A stretch of 56,954 nucleotides of DNA from Glycomyces buryatensis (GCF_004912275.1 NZ_STGY01000060.1:1-56954), one strand, 5' to 3'. Numbered from the stretch's first letter, positions 40,855-49,888 are shown. The notes: generated by a model not told the origin, from the letters alone. Made by a program: numbers and translations.

Positions 40855-43062
40855 CTACGAGGCGAGGCGGTGGGTCAGTCCCGTGTGGCGTTTGCCGGTG
40901 CCGGCGGTCCTGACCGCGACCGCGATCGCCTTCTTGGATCCGACCAGGACCACCAGGCGCTTCGCGCGGGTGATCGCCGTGTAGATCAGGTTGCGCTGCA
41001 ACATGGTCCAGGCGCTCGTCGTCACCGGTACGACGACCGCGGGGTACTCGCTGCCCTGCGAGCGGTGGACGGTGATGGCGTAGGCGTGGACGAGTTCGTC
41101 GAGCTCCGAGAACTCGTAATCGACCTCCTCGTCCTCGTCGGTCCGCACCGTCAGCGTCTGGCCGACCTCGTCGATCGCCTCCACCACCCCGACGGTGCCG
41201 TTGAAGACCCCGGCGACGCCCTTGGCGTAGTTGTTGCGGATCTGGATGACCTTGTCCCCCACCCGGTACACCCTCCCGCCGGATCGCCGCTCGGGCAGGC
41301 CTTCGCGCGGGGGCGTCAGCGCCTCCTGAAGTTTCAGGTTCAGGTTCCCCGCGCCGGGGCCGCCGCGGTGCATCGGCGAGAGCACCTGGACGTCGCGGAC
41401 CGGGTGGAGCCCGAATTTGGACGGGATGCGGCGCGCCACGATGTCGACCACGTGATCGGCCACGAGTTCATTGTCGTCGCAGGCGAAGTAGAAGAAATCG
41501 TCGTAGCCCTCCAGGGCGGGGAAGTCGCCGGAGTTGACCCGGTGGGCGTTGGCGACCACGCCCGACTCGGCGGCCTGCCGGAAGATCCGCGTCAGACGCA
41601 CCCTCGGGATCTGCTCGGCCGCGAGGAGGTCGCGCAGGACCTCCCCGGCGCCGACGCTCGGCAGCTGGTCGACGTCGCCGACGAGCAGCAGGTGCGCGCC
41701 CGGCGGAATCGCCTTGACGAGCTTGTTCGCCAGGATCGTGTCCAGCATGGAGGATTCGTCGACGACGAGCAGGTCCACGTCGAGCGGGTTGTCCCTGTCG
41801 TACGCGGCGTCGCCGCCGGGCCGCAGCTCGAGCAGGCGGTGGAGGGTGGTCGCCTCGAAGCCGGTCAGTTCGGCCAGCCGCTTGGCGGCCCGGCCGGTCG
41901 GAGCCGCGAGCATGACCTTGGCGCCCTTGGCCCTGGCGAGGTCGACCACGGATGAGACGGTGAAGCTCTTGCCGCAGCCGGGTCCGCCGGTCAGGACCGC
42001 GACCTTCTCGCTGAGGGCGAGGCGGACCGCGTCGGCCTGCTCGGGCGCGAGCTCGGCGTCCCGGCGGCGCCGCAGCCACGCGAAGGCCTTGTCCCAGTCG
42101 ACCTTTCGAAACGCCGGCAGCCGGTCCTCCCCAGTGCGGAGCAGACCCGCCAGCCCTGAGGCCAGGCCGCGTTCAGCATGGAAGAACGGCGCCAGATACC
42201 GGGCCGGGACCGTCCCGTCGTCTACGGGCACGTCCTCGGCCATGACGTGTTCGCCCTCGGCGACGAGCTCGCCGAGCGCGGCCGACACCAAGGCCGCCTC
42301 CAACTCCAGCAGTTCGACGGTGTCGGCGACCAGGTTCGGGGCGGGCAGGAAGCAGTGCCCGGCATCGGAGGCCTGCGAGAGCGTGTACTGAAGGGCGGCT
42401 TTGATCCGCTCGGGCGAATCGTGCGGGATGCCGACGGCCCGGGCGACCGAGTCGGCGGTCTTGAACCCGATGCCCCACACCTCGTTCGCCAACCGGTACG
42501 GCTCGTTCTTGACCACGCCGATCGAGGCGTCGCCGTACTTCTTGAAGATCCGCACGGCCAGTGAGGTGGAGACGTCGACCGATTGGAGGAACACCATGAC
42601 CTCTTTGATCGCCCGCTGCTCCTCCCAGGCGGCGGCGATGGCCTTGGTGCGCTTGGGACCCAGGCTGGGGACCTCGATGAGCCGCTCGGGCTCCGAGTCG
42701 ATGACGTCGAGGGTGTCGGTGCCGAAGTGGGCCACGATCTTCTCGGCGGTCTTCGGCCCGATCCCCTTGATGAGCCCCGAGCCGAGGTAGCGCTCGATGC
42801 CCTGGATCGTGGCCGGCAGGACCGTCCGGTACGACCAGACCTCGAACTGGCGGCCGTACTTGGGGTGGCTGGTCCACCGCCCGACGGCCTCGAGGCTCTC
42901 CCCGATCTGCGCGCCGAGCAGTGGACCGACGATCGTGATCAGCTCGCCGCCCGACCTGGCGCTGGAAGCGCGGGCAATGGTGTACCCGGTCTCCTCGTTC
43001 GCGTACGTGACGCGTTCGAGGACGATCTCCAGATTCGTCGCGCCAGGTCGGGTCTGTGGCAT
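40855..43062 (-). CDS. recD2: RecD2-type ATP-dependent 5'-3' DNA helicase
   Basis: 735 residues from ATG 43062, the normal RecD2 length. The N-terminal OB-like and helix-hairpin-helix region includes GLIKGIGPKTAEKIV and VPSLGPKRTKAI. Helicase SF1B motifs follow: Walker A LTGGPGCGKSFT (motif I), VMLAAPTGRAAKRLAE (Ia), LLVVDESSMLD (II), LLLVGDVDQLPSVGAGEVL (III), RLTRIFRQ (IV) and HAYAITVHRSQGSEYPAV (V), then YTAITRAKRLVVLVG (VI). RecD2 acts outside RecBCD in repair and replication-fork processing. It is convergent with the L7/L12-like gene, two bases apart. Confidence 0.95.
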   Translation of the reverse strand: MPQTRPGATNLEIVLERVTYANEETGYTIARASSARSGGELITIVGPLLGAQIGESLEAVGRWTSHPKYGRQFEVWSYRTVLPATIQGIERYLGSGLIKGIGPKTAEKIVAHFGTDTLDVIDSEPERLIEVPSLGPKRTKAIAAAWEEQRAIKEVMVFLQSVDVSTSLAVRIFKKYGDASIGVVKNEPYRLANEVWGIGFKTADSVARAVGIPHDSPERIKAALQYTLSQASDAGHCFLPAPNLVADTVELLELEAALVSAALGELVAEGEHVMAEDVPVDDGTVPARYLAPFFHAERGLASGLAGLLRTGEDRLPAFRKVDWDKAFAWLRRRRDAELAPEQADAVRLALSEKVAVLTGGPGCGKSFTVSSVVDLARAKGAKVMLAAPTGRAAKRLAELTGFEATTLHRLLELRPGGDAAYDRDNPLDVDLLVVDESSMLDTILANKLVKAIPPGAHLLLVGDVDQLPSVGAGEVLRDLLAAEQIPRVRLTRIFRQAAESGVVANAHRVNSGDFPALEGYDDFFYFACDDNELVADHVVDIVARRIPSKFGLHPVRDVQVLSPMHRGGPGAGNLNLKLQEALTPPREGLPERRSGGRVYRVGDKVIQIRNNYAKGVAGVFNGTVGVVEAIDEVGQTLTVRTDEDEEVDYEFSELDELVHAYAITVHRSQGSEYPAVVVPVTTSAWTMLQRNLIYTAITRAKRLVVLVGSKKAIAVAVRTAGTGKRHTGLTHRLAS

Positions 43063-43096
43063 GTCCTACATGCTATCGGCGGGCTGTGACAGTGCG

Positions 43097-44752
43097 TTAA
43101 TCCGACTTCTTCTCGGAATCGGTGGCGGGCTTCGCATCCGAGGCGGGCGCGGAGCCCGCATCGCCCGAAGCGGACTTGCCCTCGGACGACTGCACGGCCG
43201 TCGCGTCGGCCAGGGCCGGCTCGTCCGCCGGCTCCGACTTGCCTTCCCCGGCCCCGTCGACCGCGTCCGACGGCAGCAGCCGCCAGTCGGGCTGGGCGAA
43301 GAACTTCTTCGTCTCCGCGTACACCACCGGGGTGAGCATGATCAGGCCAATGAGGTTCGGCACGGCCATGAGCGCGTTCGCGATGTCGGAGAGGCCCCAG
43401 ATCACGCTGAGGCTGGTGACCGAGCCGAGGTAGGCGACGAAGACGAACACGATCCGGTACGGGAAGATGAAGACGCGGCCGGTGAAGCGCTCCAGGCACT
43501 TCTCACCGTAGTAGGACCAGCCGATCATCGTGGAGAACGCGAACGTGGCCAGGCCGATCGCGACGATCCAGCCGCCGATGGTGCCGCCGAGCGTCCCCGC
43601 CCCGCCCAGACCGGTCTCGAAGGCCAGGCGTGTCAGGTCCGCGTTCGAGACCAATTCATCGTTGCCGTCATCGTTGACGAAGGTCGTACCGAGCACCCCG
43701 GTGACGACGATGACCAGGCCGGTCAGGGTCACCACCACGATGGTGTCGATGAAGGTCTGCGTCATGGAGACCAGGCCCTGCCGGACCGGCTGGTCGGTCT
43801 TCGCCGCCGCGGCCGCGATCCCGCCGGTGCCCAGGCCCGACTCGTTCGAGAAGATGCCGCGGGCGAAACCGATCTGGATCGCGATCAGGATCGAGGAACC
43901 GACGAAGCCGCCCACGGCCGCACTGCCGGTGAACGCATCGGTGAAGATCATCTCGAAAGCGGTGCCGAGGACGTTCCAGTTGATCGCCAGGACCGCCAGC
44001 GCGCCGCTGACGTACAGCACGATCATGAGCGGGACCAGTGCCGCCGCGACGTTGCCGATCCACTTGATGCCGCCGAGGATCGTGATGCCCAGGGCGACGA
44101 AGATGATCAGGCCGGTGTATTCGGGCTGCCACCAGGAGTCCTCGCCCAGCTGGCCCTGCAGACCGGAGCTCACATTGCCGGCCTGGACGGCGTTGCCGAT
44201 GCCGAAGCTGGCGACGACGCCGAAGAACGCGAACAGGAACGCCAGCACCTTGCCGATGGGGCCGCCGATTCCGTCCGAGAGGTAGCGCTGCGGGCCGCCG
44301 GACTGCTGGCCCTTCTTGTTGGTCTTGCGGTACTTGACACCGAGCAGTGCCTCGGAGTACTTGGTGGCCATGCCGAGCAGGCCGGTCACCCACATCCAGA
44401 ACAGCGCACCGGGACCGCCGATGGCGATCGCCGCGCCGACGCCGCCGATATTGCCGACGCCGACCGTCGCGGCCAGCGCGATCGACAGCGCCTGGTAGTG
44501 GCTGACATCGCCTTCGGACTGGCCGTTCTCCTTGCGTTTGAACAGGCCGAGCCACAGCGCGTAGAACAAGTGGCGGAACTGGATGCCGCCCAACTGGATC
44601 GTGAACATGAGACCGACGGTGAACAGCGCCACGATCAGCGGGATGCCCCAGACGGCGTCGACGGTCGACCCGATCTCGGTGCCGTACTCGCTGTCAAGGT
44701 TCTTACCCCAGGAATCGATGGCGTCAATGACGGGATCTAGAAAATCGAGCAA
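43097..44752 (-). CDS. alanine/glycine:cation symporter (AGCS family)
   Basis: 551 residues from TTG 44752, chosen because GGAGG precedes it closely. AGCS signatures: GNIGGVGAAIAIGGPGALFWMWVTGLLGMATKYSE-type first signature (seen as VGVGNIGGVGAAIAIGGPG), a conserved YRKTNKKGQQSGGPQRYL loop, and IFSNESGLGTGGIAAAAA. About 11 membrane helices. It imports alanine or glycine with Na+ or H+. The last ~70 residues are a soluble D/E/A/S-rich tail (SSEGKSASGDAGSAPASDAK). The upstream leader contains a perfect 42-base palindrome. Confidence 0.92.
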   Translation of the reverse strand: MLDFLDPVIDAIDSWGKNLDSEYGTEIGSTVDAVWGIPLIVALFTVGLMFTIQLGGIQFRHLFYALWLGLFKRKENGQSEGDVSHYQALSIALAATVGVGNIGGVGAAIAIGGPGALFWMWVTGLLGMATKYSEALLGVKYRKTNKKGQQSGGPQRYLSDGIGGPIGKVLAFLFAFFGVVASFGIGNAVQAGNVSSGLQGQLGEDSWWQPEYTGLIIFVALGITILGGIKWIGNVAAALVPLMIVLYVSGALAVLAINWNVLGTAFEMIFTDAFTGSAAVGGFVGSSILIAIQIGFARGIFSNESGLGTGGIAAAAAKTDQPVRQGLVSMTQTFIDTIVVVTLTGLVIVVTGVLGTTFVNDDGNDELVSNADLTRLAFETGLGGAGTLGGTIGGWIVAIGLATFAFSTMIGWSYYGEKCLERFTGRVFIFPYRIVFVFVAYLGSVTSLSVIWGLSDIANALMAVPNLIGLIMLTPVVYAETKKFFAQPDWRLLPSDAVDGAGEGKSEPADEPALADATAVQSSEGKSASGDAGSAPASDAKPATDSEKKSD

Positions 44753-44836
44753 CGCTCCTCCAGAGCTGATTTCGCGGTGATCGGGGAATCACAGCGGCAG
44801 AGTCGCATATGGGCAGAAAAGGGGTGGCGCATCTTT

Positions 44837-44878
44837 GGGGGTGTCGGGTGGCGCCGGCCGGCGCCACCCGACACCCCC
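44837..44878. repeat. perfect 42-base palindrome between divergent genes
   Basis: The 21-base arm GGGGGTGTCGGGTGGCGCC+GG is followed at once by its exact reverse complement (44858-44878). Both flanking genes point away from it, so it is not a normal terminator. It could be a cruciform, an operator or an RNA hairpin in the symporter leader. Confidence 0.85.
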
Positions 44879-44934
44879 TAACGCCGACAAGAGCATATAG
44901 GTGAGGTGTCACAGGGCACCGGTACGGTGGCGGC

Positions 44935-45630
44935 ATGAGCGACAAATGGTATGCGGGACCGCTACTCGGATTCGACACGGAGACGACCGGCGTGGTGTGC
45001 GAACAGGACCGGATAATCCAGGCGGCCCTGGTGAACGCCCCCACCGGCACCGGCCCCGTGGCCGCCCGGACCTGGCTGATCGACCCCGGGGTGCCGATCC
45101 CCGCCGGCGCCACCCGCGTCCACGGCATCACCGACGCGCAGGTGCAGTCCGACGGCGAGGCACCGGCGAAGGCGCTCGGCGAACTCGCCGACGCGCTGCG
45201 CGAGGCGATCGACGCAGGCATCCCGGTGGTGGCCTTCCGGGCCGGCTTCGACTGCACGATGCTGGCGTACGAACTCGACCGCCACGGCGTCGCCCAGCCC
45301 GACTGGGACCGCATCGCCCTCATCGACCCGTCGGTCCTGGACAAGCGCGTCGACCGCTACCGCCGCGGCAAACGCACCCTCGGCGTCACCTGCGCGCACT
45401 ACGGAGTGGACCTTGACGACGCGCACTCCGCGGCCGGCGACGCGATCGCCACGGTCGCGCTGGCGAGGGCGATCGGGGCCGCCTACCCCGAGGTCGGCGC
45501 CGTGCCTTTGGCCGAGCTGCACGCCGCGCAGGTGGGCTGGTTCGCCGAGGACGCGGCGAGCCTGGAGGAGTACTTCCGGCGCAAGGGCCGCAACGAGACC
45601 GTCGATCGGCGCTGGCCGCTGGCCCGGTAG
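44935..45630 (+). CDS. DnaQ-like (DEDDh) 3'-5' exonuclease
   Basis: 231 residues from ATG 44935. The DEDDh exonuclease motifs are complete: ExoI LLGFDTETTGVV (~residues 10-21), ExoII region VVAFRAGFDCTML, and ExoIII AHSAAGDAIATV with the catalytic His and Asp; HGITDAQV is the usual accessory motif. Proteins of this size act as proofreading-like or RNase T/repair exonucleases; there is no DNA polymerase III or helicase domain attached. Monocistronic and followed by its own terminator. Confidence 0.9.
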   Translation: MSDKWYAGPLLGFDTETTGVVCEQDRIIQAALVNAPTGTGPVAARTWLIDPGVPIPAGATRVHGITDAQVQSDGEAPAKALGELADALREAIDAGIPVVAFRAGFDCTMLAYELDRHGVAQPDWDRIALIDPSVLDKRVDRYRRGKRTLGVTCAHYGVDLDDAHSAAGDAIATVALARAIGAAYPEVGAVPLAELHAAQVGWFAEDAASLEEYFRRKGRNETVDRRWPLAR

Positions 45631-45636
45631 AACGAG

Positions 45637-45670
45637 CCGAGGCCCTCTCCCGCAAGGGAAAGGGCCTCGG
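45637..45670 (+). terminator. intrinsic terminator hairpin
   Basis: CCGAGGCCCT (45637-45646) pairs with AGGGCCTCGG (45661-45670), with an inner TCCC-GCAA-GGGA hairpin. It lies between the convergent exonuclease and lipoprotein genes and may serve both. Confidence 0.75.
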
Positions 45671-45683
45671 GAGGCTGCTGGCG

Positions 45684-46454
45684 CTAGTGTCCGCCGGCGC
45701 CGGGGTTCTCGATGTACTCGCGGTCGGCGGCGTCTTCGGCCTGGCCTACCGGGATGATCGCGGTGACCGACTCGGCGCCTTCGAAGTGGAATTCGATCTC
45801 GATGGTGTCGCCGGAGGCGAGCGGCTCGGTGAGGCCTTCGAGCAGAAGGTAGTCGCCTTCGGCGTTCACGTCGAACGCGACGAACTGCGCCGGGGCGATC
45901 GGAATGTTGAAGGAGGTCTCTCCGAGTGGGGCGTCCTCGGCGGGCTCCTCGGCGGCTTCCTCGGTCGTCCCCTCAGGGCCGTCCGCGTCTTCCTCGGTGC
46001 CGTCCGTGGGCTCCTCGGAGGTCGCCTCCTCGTCTTCGGCGGGGGTCTCGTCCTCAGCCGGGGGCTCGTCCTCGGCCTCCTCGGAGGTCTCCTCGGAGGT
46101 CTCCTCGGTCGGCTCGGCCTCGGGGGCGTCGGCGCTGACGAGCGTGACCGCCTCGGCGGCGTCGGTCGTGACACCGACCAGGCTCACCTCGGCGTCGCCC
46201 TCATTGTCGATCCAGACCCGAAGCGGCGCGTCGGCGCCGGCCTCGTAGCCCTCGACGGACTCGAACTCGACCTGGAGGTCGCGCAGCGCGAGGTCGCCGG
46301 CGTCGACGTTCACCCCGGCGATCGCCGACTGCTTGGTGTCAGTCTGGCTCACCTGGCCCGCGCCGCAGGCCGACAGCGCAGTCGCTGCGGCACCCGCGAT
46401 CGCGAACACGCTGGCGCGGCGTACGAAAGTCGCCGTGCTGATTCCCCTGGCCAC
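45684..46454 (-). CDS. LpqE-like lipoprotein (PCuAC-type domain) with a long acidic insertion
   Basis: 256 residues from ATG 46454. A signal peptide (RRASVFAIAGAAATALSACGAG) has a lipobox LSAC, so it is lipid-anchored outside the membrane. The mature part has the LpqE pattern: GQVSQTDTKQSAIAGVN, LALRDLQVEF, LRVWIDNEGD and a late FHFEGAESVTAIIPV. Between the two halves of the beta-sandwich lies a ~65-residue stretch of almost only E, T, S, P, D and A (~113-180). The usual His/Met copper ligands of PCuAC are not evident, so metal binding is doubtful. Confidence 0.82.
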   Translation of the reverse strand: MARGISTATFVRRASVFAIAGAAATALSACGAGQVSQTDTKQSAIAGVNVDAGDLALRDLQVEFESVEGYEAGADAPLRVWIDNEGDAEVSLVGVTTDAAEAVTLVSADAPEAEPTEETSEETSEEAEDEPPAEDETPAEDEEATSEEPTDGTEEDADGPEGTTEEAAEEPAEDAPLGETSFNIPIAPAQFVAFDVNAEGDYLLLEGLTEPLASGDTIEIEFHFEGAESVTAIIPVGQAEDAADREYIENPGAGGH

Positions 46455-46550
46455 TGCTGGTCCTCCCTGAGTTCCGACAGGAATGCTGACGACAGCCTAG
46501 ACGACTCATGTTCGCCCGTTCCGCGGCCCGCGCGCCGCCGAGTCCTCAGT

Positions 46551-46596
46551 CTCATCAACCAACAGGCTCATCAACCAACAGGCTCATCAACCAACG
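46551..46596. repeat. 16-bp tandem repeat, ~2.9 copies
   Basis: CTCATCAACCAACAGG occurs at 46551-46566 and 46567-46582, then a partial copy with one change at 46583-46596. It sits upstream of the lipoprotein gene and ~270 bases before carD. Confidence 0.92.
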
Positions 46597-46814
46597 CAGT
46601 CTCATGAGGCAGCGCGGTTTTCGGGGACCCGGCTTGGGAATTGAGGACACCGGCACTGCGAGCAGACCTCAATTGGGGGTTTTCTGCCCACCGAACTGGA
46701 GCGACGCAGACCTCATTTGTCGCCTCTCCATCCGCTCCGGATGCCCAAGGTGCCGTAGAGTAGTCAGTCACACACCAATTGACCAGGGAATTCATGTCGA
46801 TCCGCTGTCGGGGA

Positions 46815-46854
46815 TTACCCCGGCGACGTGTTAGGCTAGACACAGCGAAAGGGG
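46815..46854 (+). promoter_or_regulatory. probable carD promoter and ribosome-binding site
   Basis: TTACCC (46815-46820) and TAGACA (46837-46842) are 16 bases apart, compatible with a housekeeping sigma promoter. AAAGGGG (46848-46854) follows as the Shine-Dalgarno before ATG 46865. Confidence 0.35.
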
Positions 46855-46864
46855 TTTCGATCCT

Positions 46865-47362
46865 ATGAGTTTTAGTGTCGGCGAGACCGTTGTCTACCCC
46901 CACCACGGGGCCGCACTTGTTGAAGCTGTGGAAACTCGCGTTATCGGCGGTGTCGAACAGGAATACCTCGTACTGCGAGTCGAGCAGGGTGACCTCACGG
47001 TCAAGGTTCCGGCCAAGAACGTCGAACTGGTCGGCGTCCGCGAGGTCGTCGGCGCCGAAGGACTCAGCGAGGTCTTCGACGTGCTGCGCGCTCCGCACAC
47101 CGAGGAACCCACCAACTGGTCGCGGCGTTACAAGGCCAATGTCGAGAAACTCGCCTCCGGGTCCCCGTTGAAAATAGCTGAGGTCGTTCGTGACCTGTGG
47201 CGTCGGGACCGGGAACGCGGACTGTCCGCAGGCGAAAAGCGAATGCTCTCCAAGGCCCGCGAAATCCTCACCGGCGAGATCGCCCTCGCCGAGGACTGCG
47301 TGAAGACCGAGGCTGACAACATCCTCGACAAGGTCCTGCTGTCGGAGGCTCCGGTCCAGTAG
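46865..47362 (+). CDS. carD: CarD-family RNA polymerase-binding regulator
   Basis: 165 residues from ATG 46865, the size of mycobacterial CarD. The N-terminal RNAP-interaction (Tudor-like) domain contains [18 protein letters not shown] and [20 protein letters not shown]. The C-terminal helical DNA-binding domain includes [16 protein letters not shown] and the conserved tryptophan in [21 protein letters not shown], which wedges into the open promoter bubble. It stabilises open complexes at rRNA and many other promoters and is essential in mycobacteria. ispF follows after ~45 bases. Confidence 0.96.
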   Translation: MSFSVGETVVYPHHGAALVEAVETRVIGGVEQEYLVLRVEQGDLTVKVPAKNVELVGVREVVGAEGLSEVFDVLRAPHTEEPTNWSRRYKANVEKLASGSPLKIAEVVRDLWRRDRERGLSAGEKRMLSKAREILTGEIALAEDCVKTEADNILDKVLLSEAPVQ

Positions 47363-47408
47363 CTTCTGGCGCGGATCACCACAACAAGTGAGTTCTGAAT
47401 TTCCGCCC

Positions 47409-47873
47409 ATGGTCGTCGGGCACGGTAGCGATGTCCATCGCTTCGATCCCGAACAGCCTTGTCGTCTGGCGTGCCTGGACTGGCCCGGAACCCCGGGCCT
47501 GGCCGGGCACTCGGACGGCGACGTGGCCGCTCACGCGGTCTGCGACGCGCTGCTTTCGGCAGCCGGGCTCGGCGACCTGGGCTCCAACTTCGGTACCTCC
47601 CGCCCCGAATGGGCCGGCGCCTCCGGGCAGGCATTGCTTGCGGAGACCGCCCGGCTCGTGCGCGAGGCCGGCTACGCCATCGGCAATGTCTCCGTCCAGG
47701 TCATCGGCAACCGGCCCAAGATCGGGCCGCGTCGCGCCGAGGCCGAGACCGCCCTCTCGAAAGCGATAGAAGCGCAGGTCAGGCTGTCCGCGACCACCAC
47801 TGACGGCCTGGGCTTCACCGGACGAGGCGAAGGATTGGCCGCGAGCGCGGTAGCGTTGCTGTACCAGCCCTGA
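47409..47873 (+). CDS. ispF: 2-C-methyl-D-erythritol 2,4-cyclodiphosphate synthase
   Basis: 154 residues from ATG 47409; GTG 47388 would add seven residues and neither has a clear ribosome-binding site. The family start [12 protein letters not shown] provides the zinc ligands (Asp and His), [26 protein letters not shown] matches in order, and [15 protein letters not shown] and the late [19 protein letters not shown] (substrate loop) are intact. It performs the cyclisation step of the MEP isoprenoid pathway. In most actinomycetes ispD lies between carD and ispF; here it does not. Confidence 0.93.
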   Translation: MVVGHGSDVHRFDPEQPCRLACLDWPGTPGLAGHSDGDVAAHAVCDALLSAAGLGDLGSNFGTSRPEWAGASGQALLAETARLVREAGYAIGNVSVQVIGNRPKIGPRRAEAETALSKAIEAQVRLSATTTDGLGFTGRGEGLAASAVALLYQP

Positions 47874-47894
47874 TTCCCGTTCGGGAGAAGTTTG

Positions 47895-48734
47895 ATGGAC
47901 TCTGACCCCGCGCCGCGCACCGTCGCCGACCACCTGCAGCGTGCCGAGCTCATGTACGACCTCGATGCCCTGCCCGACGCTCGCGCCGAGGTCGAAGCCG
48001 CCTTGCGGCTCGACCCCCTCGATCCCGATGTCAACGCGATGGCCGGCGCGATCGCCCTGGCCGAAAGCGATCCCGACGAGGCGCTGGTGTTCGCCGGCGC
48101 CGCCCTCGCCCACGATTCCGTCCATCGCAGGGCCTTGATCGTGCGCGGCTACGCCCTGGCCGATGCCGAGCGGCGTGAAGAGGCCATGCAGGCCGCCGCG
48201 AGCCTCCTCGAGGTCGACCACGGTTCGTGGATCCACCACGTCCACTACGCGCTCATCACGCGCCGCGCCGGGGCCGCGCAGCCCGCGCTCGACGCCGCCT
48301 GGAACGCCGTCCGGCTTGCTCCCGACCAGCCCCGCACCCACCTGGCACTTGCGGCGGTGGCCGAGAGTCTCGCCATGAAGGACCTGGCCAAACGATCCAG
48401 GCAGGCCGCCGCCGACCTCGACGACCTAGGCGACGGCATCACCGCGGGGCCGAACGCGACGCAGACGCTCCCGCCCGAGGCCCGCCGCGCCCCGGTCCGC
48501 CACGTCGACGCCGATCCCGAGGACCCGAAGTGGCGCGAGAAGATCTACGGCCCCGGGTTCTTCCGCGGCGCGCTCGGCCGGTCGATCCTGCTCGGCATCG
48601 CGGTCATCTTCGCCGTCCCGGCCCTGCTCGGCACCGATATCCAGTTCGGCGCGCGGATGCTCATGGCCGTCATCGCCATCGCCGCCTGCGTGTGCTGGGT
48701 CACGGTTCTGCGCCGGCATCGCGGCTCCGAGTGA
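47895..48734 (+). CDS. TPR-repeat membrane protein
   Basis: 279 residues from ATG 47895 with GGGAGAAG upstream. Residues ~10-175 are TPR-like helical pairs (DHLQRAELMYDLDALPDARAEVEAAL, DEALVFAGAALAHDSVHRRALIV in order). The C-terminal ~70 residues have two membrane helices (GRSILLGIAVIFAVPALLG, MLMAVIAIAACVCWVTVL). Thus the TPRs probably face the cytosol and bind an unknown partner. It follows ispF by 21 bases and may be co-transcribed. Confidence 0.8.
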   Translation: MDSDPAPRTVADHLQRAELMYDLDALPDARAEVEAALRLDPLDPDVNAMAGAIALAESDPDEALVFAGAALAHDSVHRRALIVRGYALADAERREEAMQAAASLLEVDHGSWIHHVHYALITRRAGAAQPALDAAWNAVRLAPDQPRTHLALAAVAESLAMKDLAKRSRQAAADLDDLGDGITAGPNATQTLPPEARRAPVRHVDADPEDPKWREKIYGPGFFRGALGRSILLGIAVIFAVPALLGTDIQFGARMLMAVIAIAACVCWVTVLRRHRGSE

Positions 48735-48793
48735 CCAAAGGCCCCAAAGCCTCGTTAGACCCTCCGCAACCTTTTACCGACGGAGGATGAGAC

Positions 48794-49888
48794 GTGACGA
48801 CCTGCTGGGTACCCGGGGCCGAAGAGAGCCTCTACAACATCCACAACCTTCCCTACGGGATCTTTTCGACCTCGGACGAGCCGCTCCCCCGCATCGGGGT
48901 GCGCATCGCCGACCAGATCCTGGACATGCACAAGGCCGTCCTCTCGGGTGACTGCCAGACCTGCGCCAACTGCGTCGCCCTGCGCGACCCGGCCCTCAAC
49001 CGCCTCCTGACCCTCGGCAGGGAGTCATGGAAGCAGGTCCGGTCCCAGGTCCAGGAGGCTCTGACCGAACCGAGCCTCGAAGACATCGCGTCCCGGTGGC
49101 TGACGCCGGTCACCGAAGCCCAGATGCACTCCCCGCTGCTGGTGACCGACTTCGTCGACTTCACCACCAACGCCCCCGACGCGCTCAGGTGGCACCCGCG
49201 CGCCTCCAACGGCCGCGCCTCCACCATCATCCCCTCGGGGATGGACCTGGTGCGGCCCTCCGGGCACCGCCGCGAAGGCGCCCACGGAGCCGTTTTCGCG
49301 CCCACGAACGCGCTCGACATCGAAGCCGAGGTCGGCTTCATCGTCGGCGGCGAATCCGAATTCGGCCGCCCCGTCGCGCCCGACGCGTTCGAGGACCACG
49401 TGTTCGGCGCGGTCCTGCTCAACGACTGGACCGCCCGCGACTTCGCCGAGCTCGAACCGGCCGCGCTCGGCCCGTTCAACTCGAAGTCGTTCGCGACCTC
49501 CATGAGCGCGTGGGTGACCCCGCTCGAAGCGCTGAACGCCGCCCGCACCGCCGCGCCCCAACCCGACCCCGACATGGCCTCGTACCTGAAGGAATCCGAC
49601 CGCTACGGCTTCGACCTGAGGCTCAACATCGAGGTCAACGGCGTGGCCGTGTCCACCGCCAACTTCGGCGAGTCCTACTGGACCCCGGCGCAGCAGCTCG
49701 CGCAGCTCACCGCCGGCGGCGCGCTCCTGCGCTCGGGACTCCTGTTCGGCGCCGGCGAATCCGCCTCCCCGCAGTGGCAGCTGCAGAACGGCGACGTCGT
49801 CAAGGTGACCGCGACCGCGCCCGGACCGCGCGGCACCACCATCGCCCTCGGCGAGGTCGAAAGCCGCGTCATCCCCTCGATCGGCTAG
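48794..49888 (+). CDS. fumarylacetoacetase-family hydrolase
   Basis: 364 residues from GTG 48794 behind CGGAGG, shorter than typical fumarylacetoacetase (~420). It has an N-terminal FAA_N-like domain (LPYGIFSTSDEPLPRIGVRI) and a C-terminal catalytic domain with the metal ligands in DIEAEVGFIV, LLNDWTARDFAELE (the NDW(S/T)ARD signature) and GPFNSKSFATSMSAWV. The segment where the catalytic His of the fungal/animal enzymes usually lies in a 'Y..K.HAT' motif reads FVDFTTNAPDALRWHPRA, so this member may differ in substrate. Four cysteines (CQTCANC and C5) near the N-terminus are unusual. Confidence 0.85.
   Translation: MTTCWVPGAEESLYNIHNLPYGIFSTSDEPLPRIGVRIADQILDMHKAVLSGDCQTCANCVALRDPALNRLLTLGRESWKQVRSQVQEALTEPSLEDIASRWLTPVTEAQMHSPLLVTDFVDFTTNAPDALRWHPRASNGRASTIIPSGMDLVRPSGHRREGAHGAVFAPTNALDIEAEVGFIVGGESEFGRPVAPDAFEDHVFGAVLLNDWTARDFAELEPAALGPFNSKSFATSMSAWVTPLEALNAARTAAPQPDPDMASYLKESDRYGFDLRLNIEVNGVAVSTANFGESYWTPAQQLAQLTAGGALLRSGLLFGAGESASPQWQLQNGDVVKVTATAPGPRGTTIALGEVESRVIPSIG

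Larger units (their letters stand above)
46455..46864. other. intergenic region between the lipoprotein gene and carD
   Basis: 410 bases with no supported gene. It contains a 16-bp tandem repeat (46551-46596), two similar GCAGACCTCA(A/T)TTG blocks (about 46663 and 46705) and the carD promoter. The divergent promoter of the lipoprotein gene must lie near its left end. Confidence 0.5.

Noticed and set aside
44837..44878. Ordinary terminator
   Set aside because: Both neighbouring genes are transcribed away from it.
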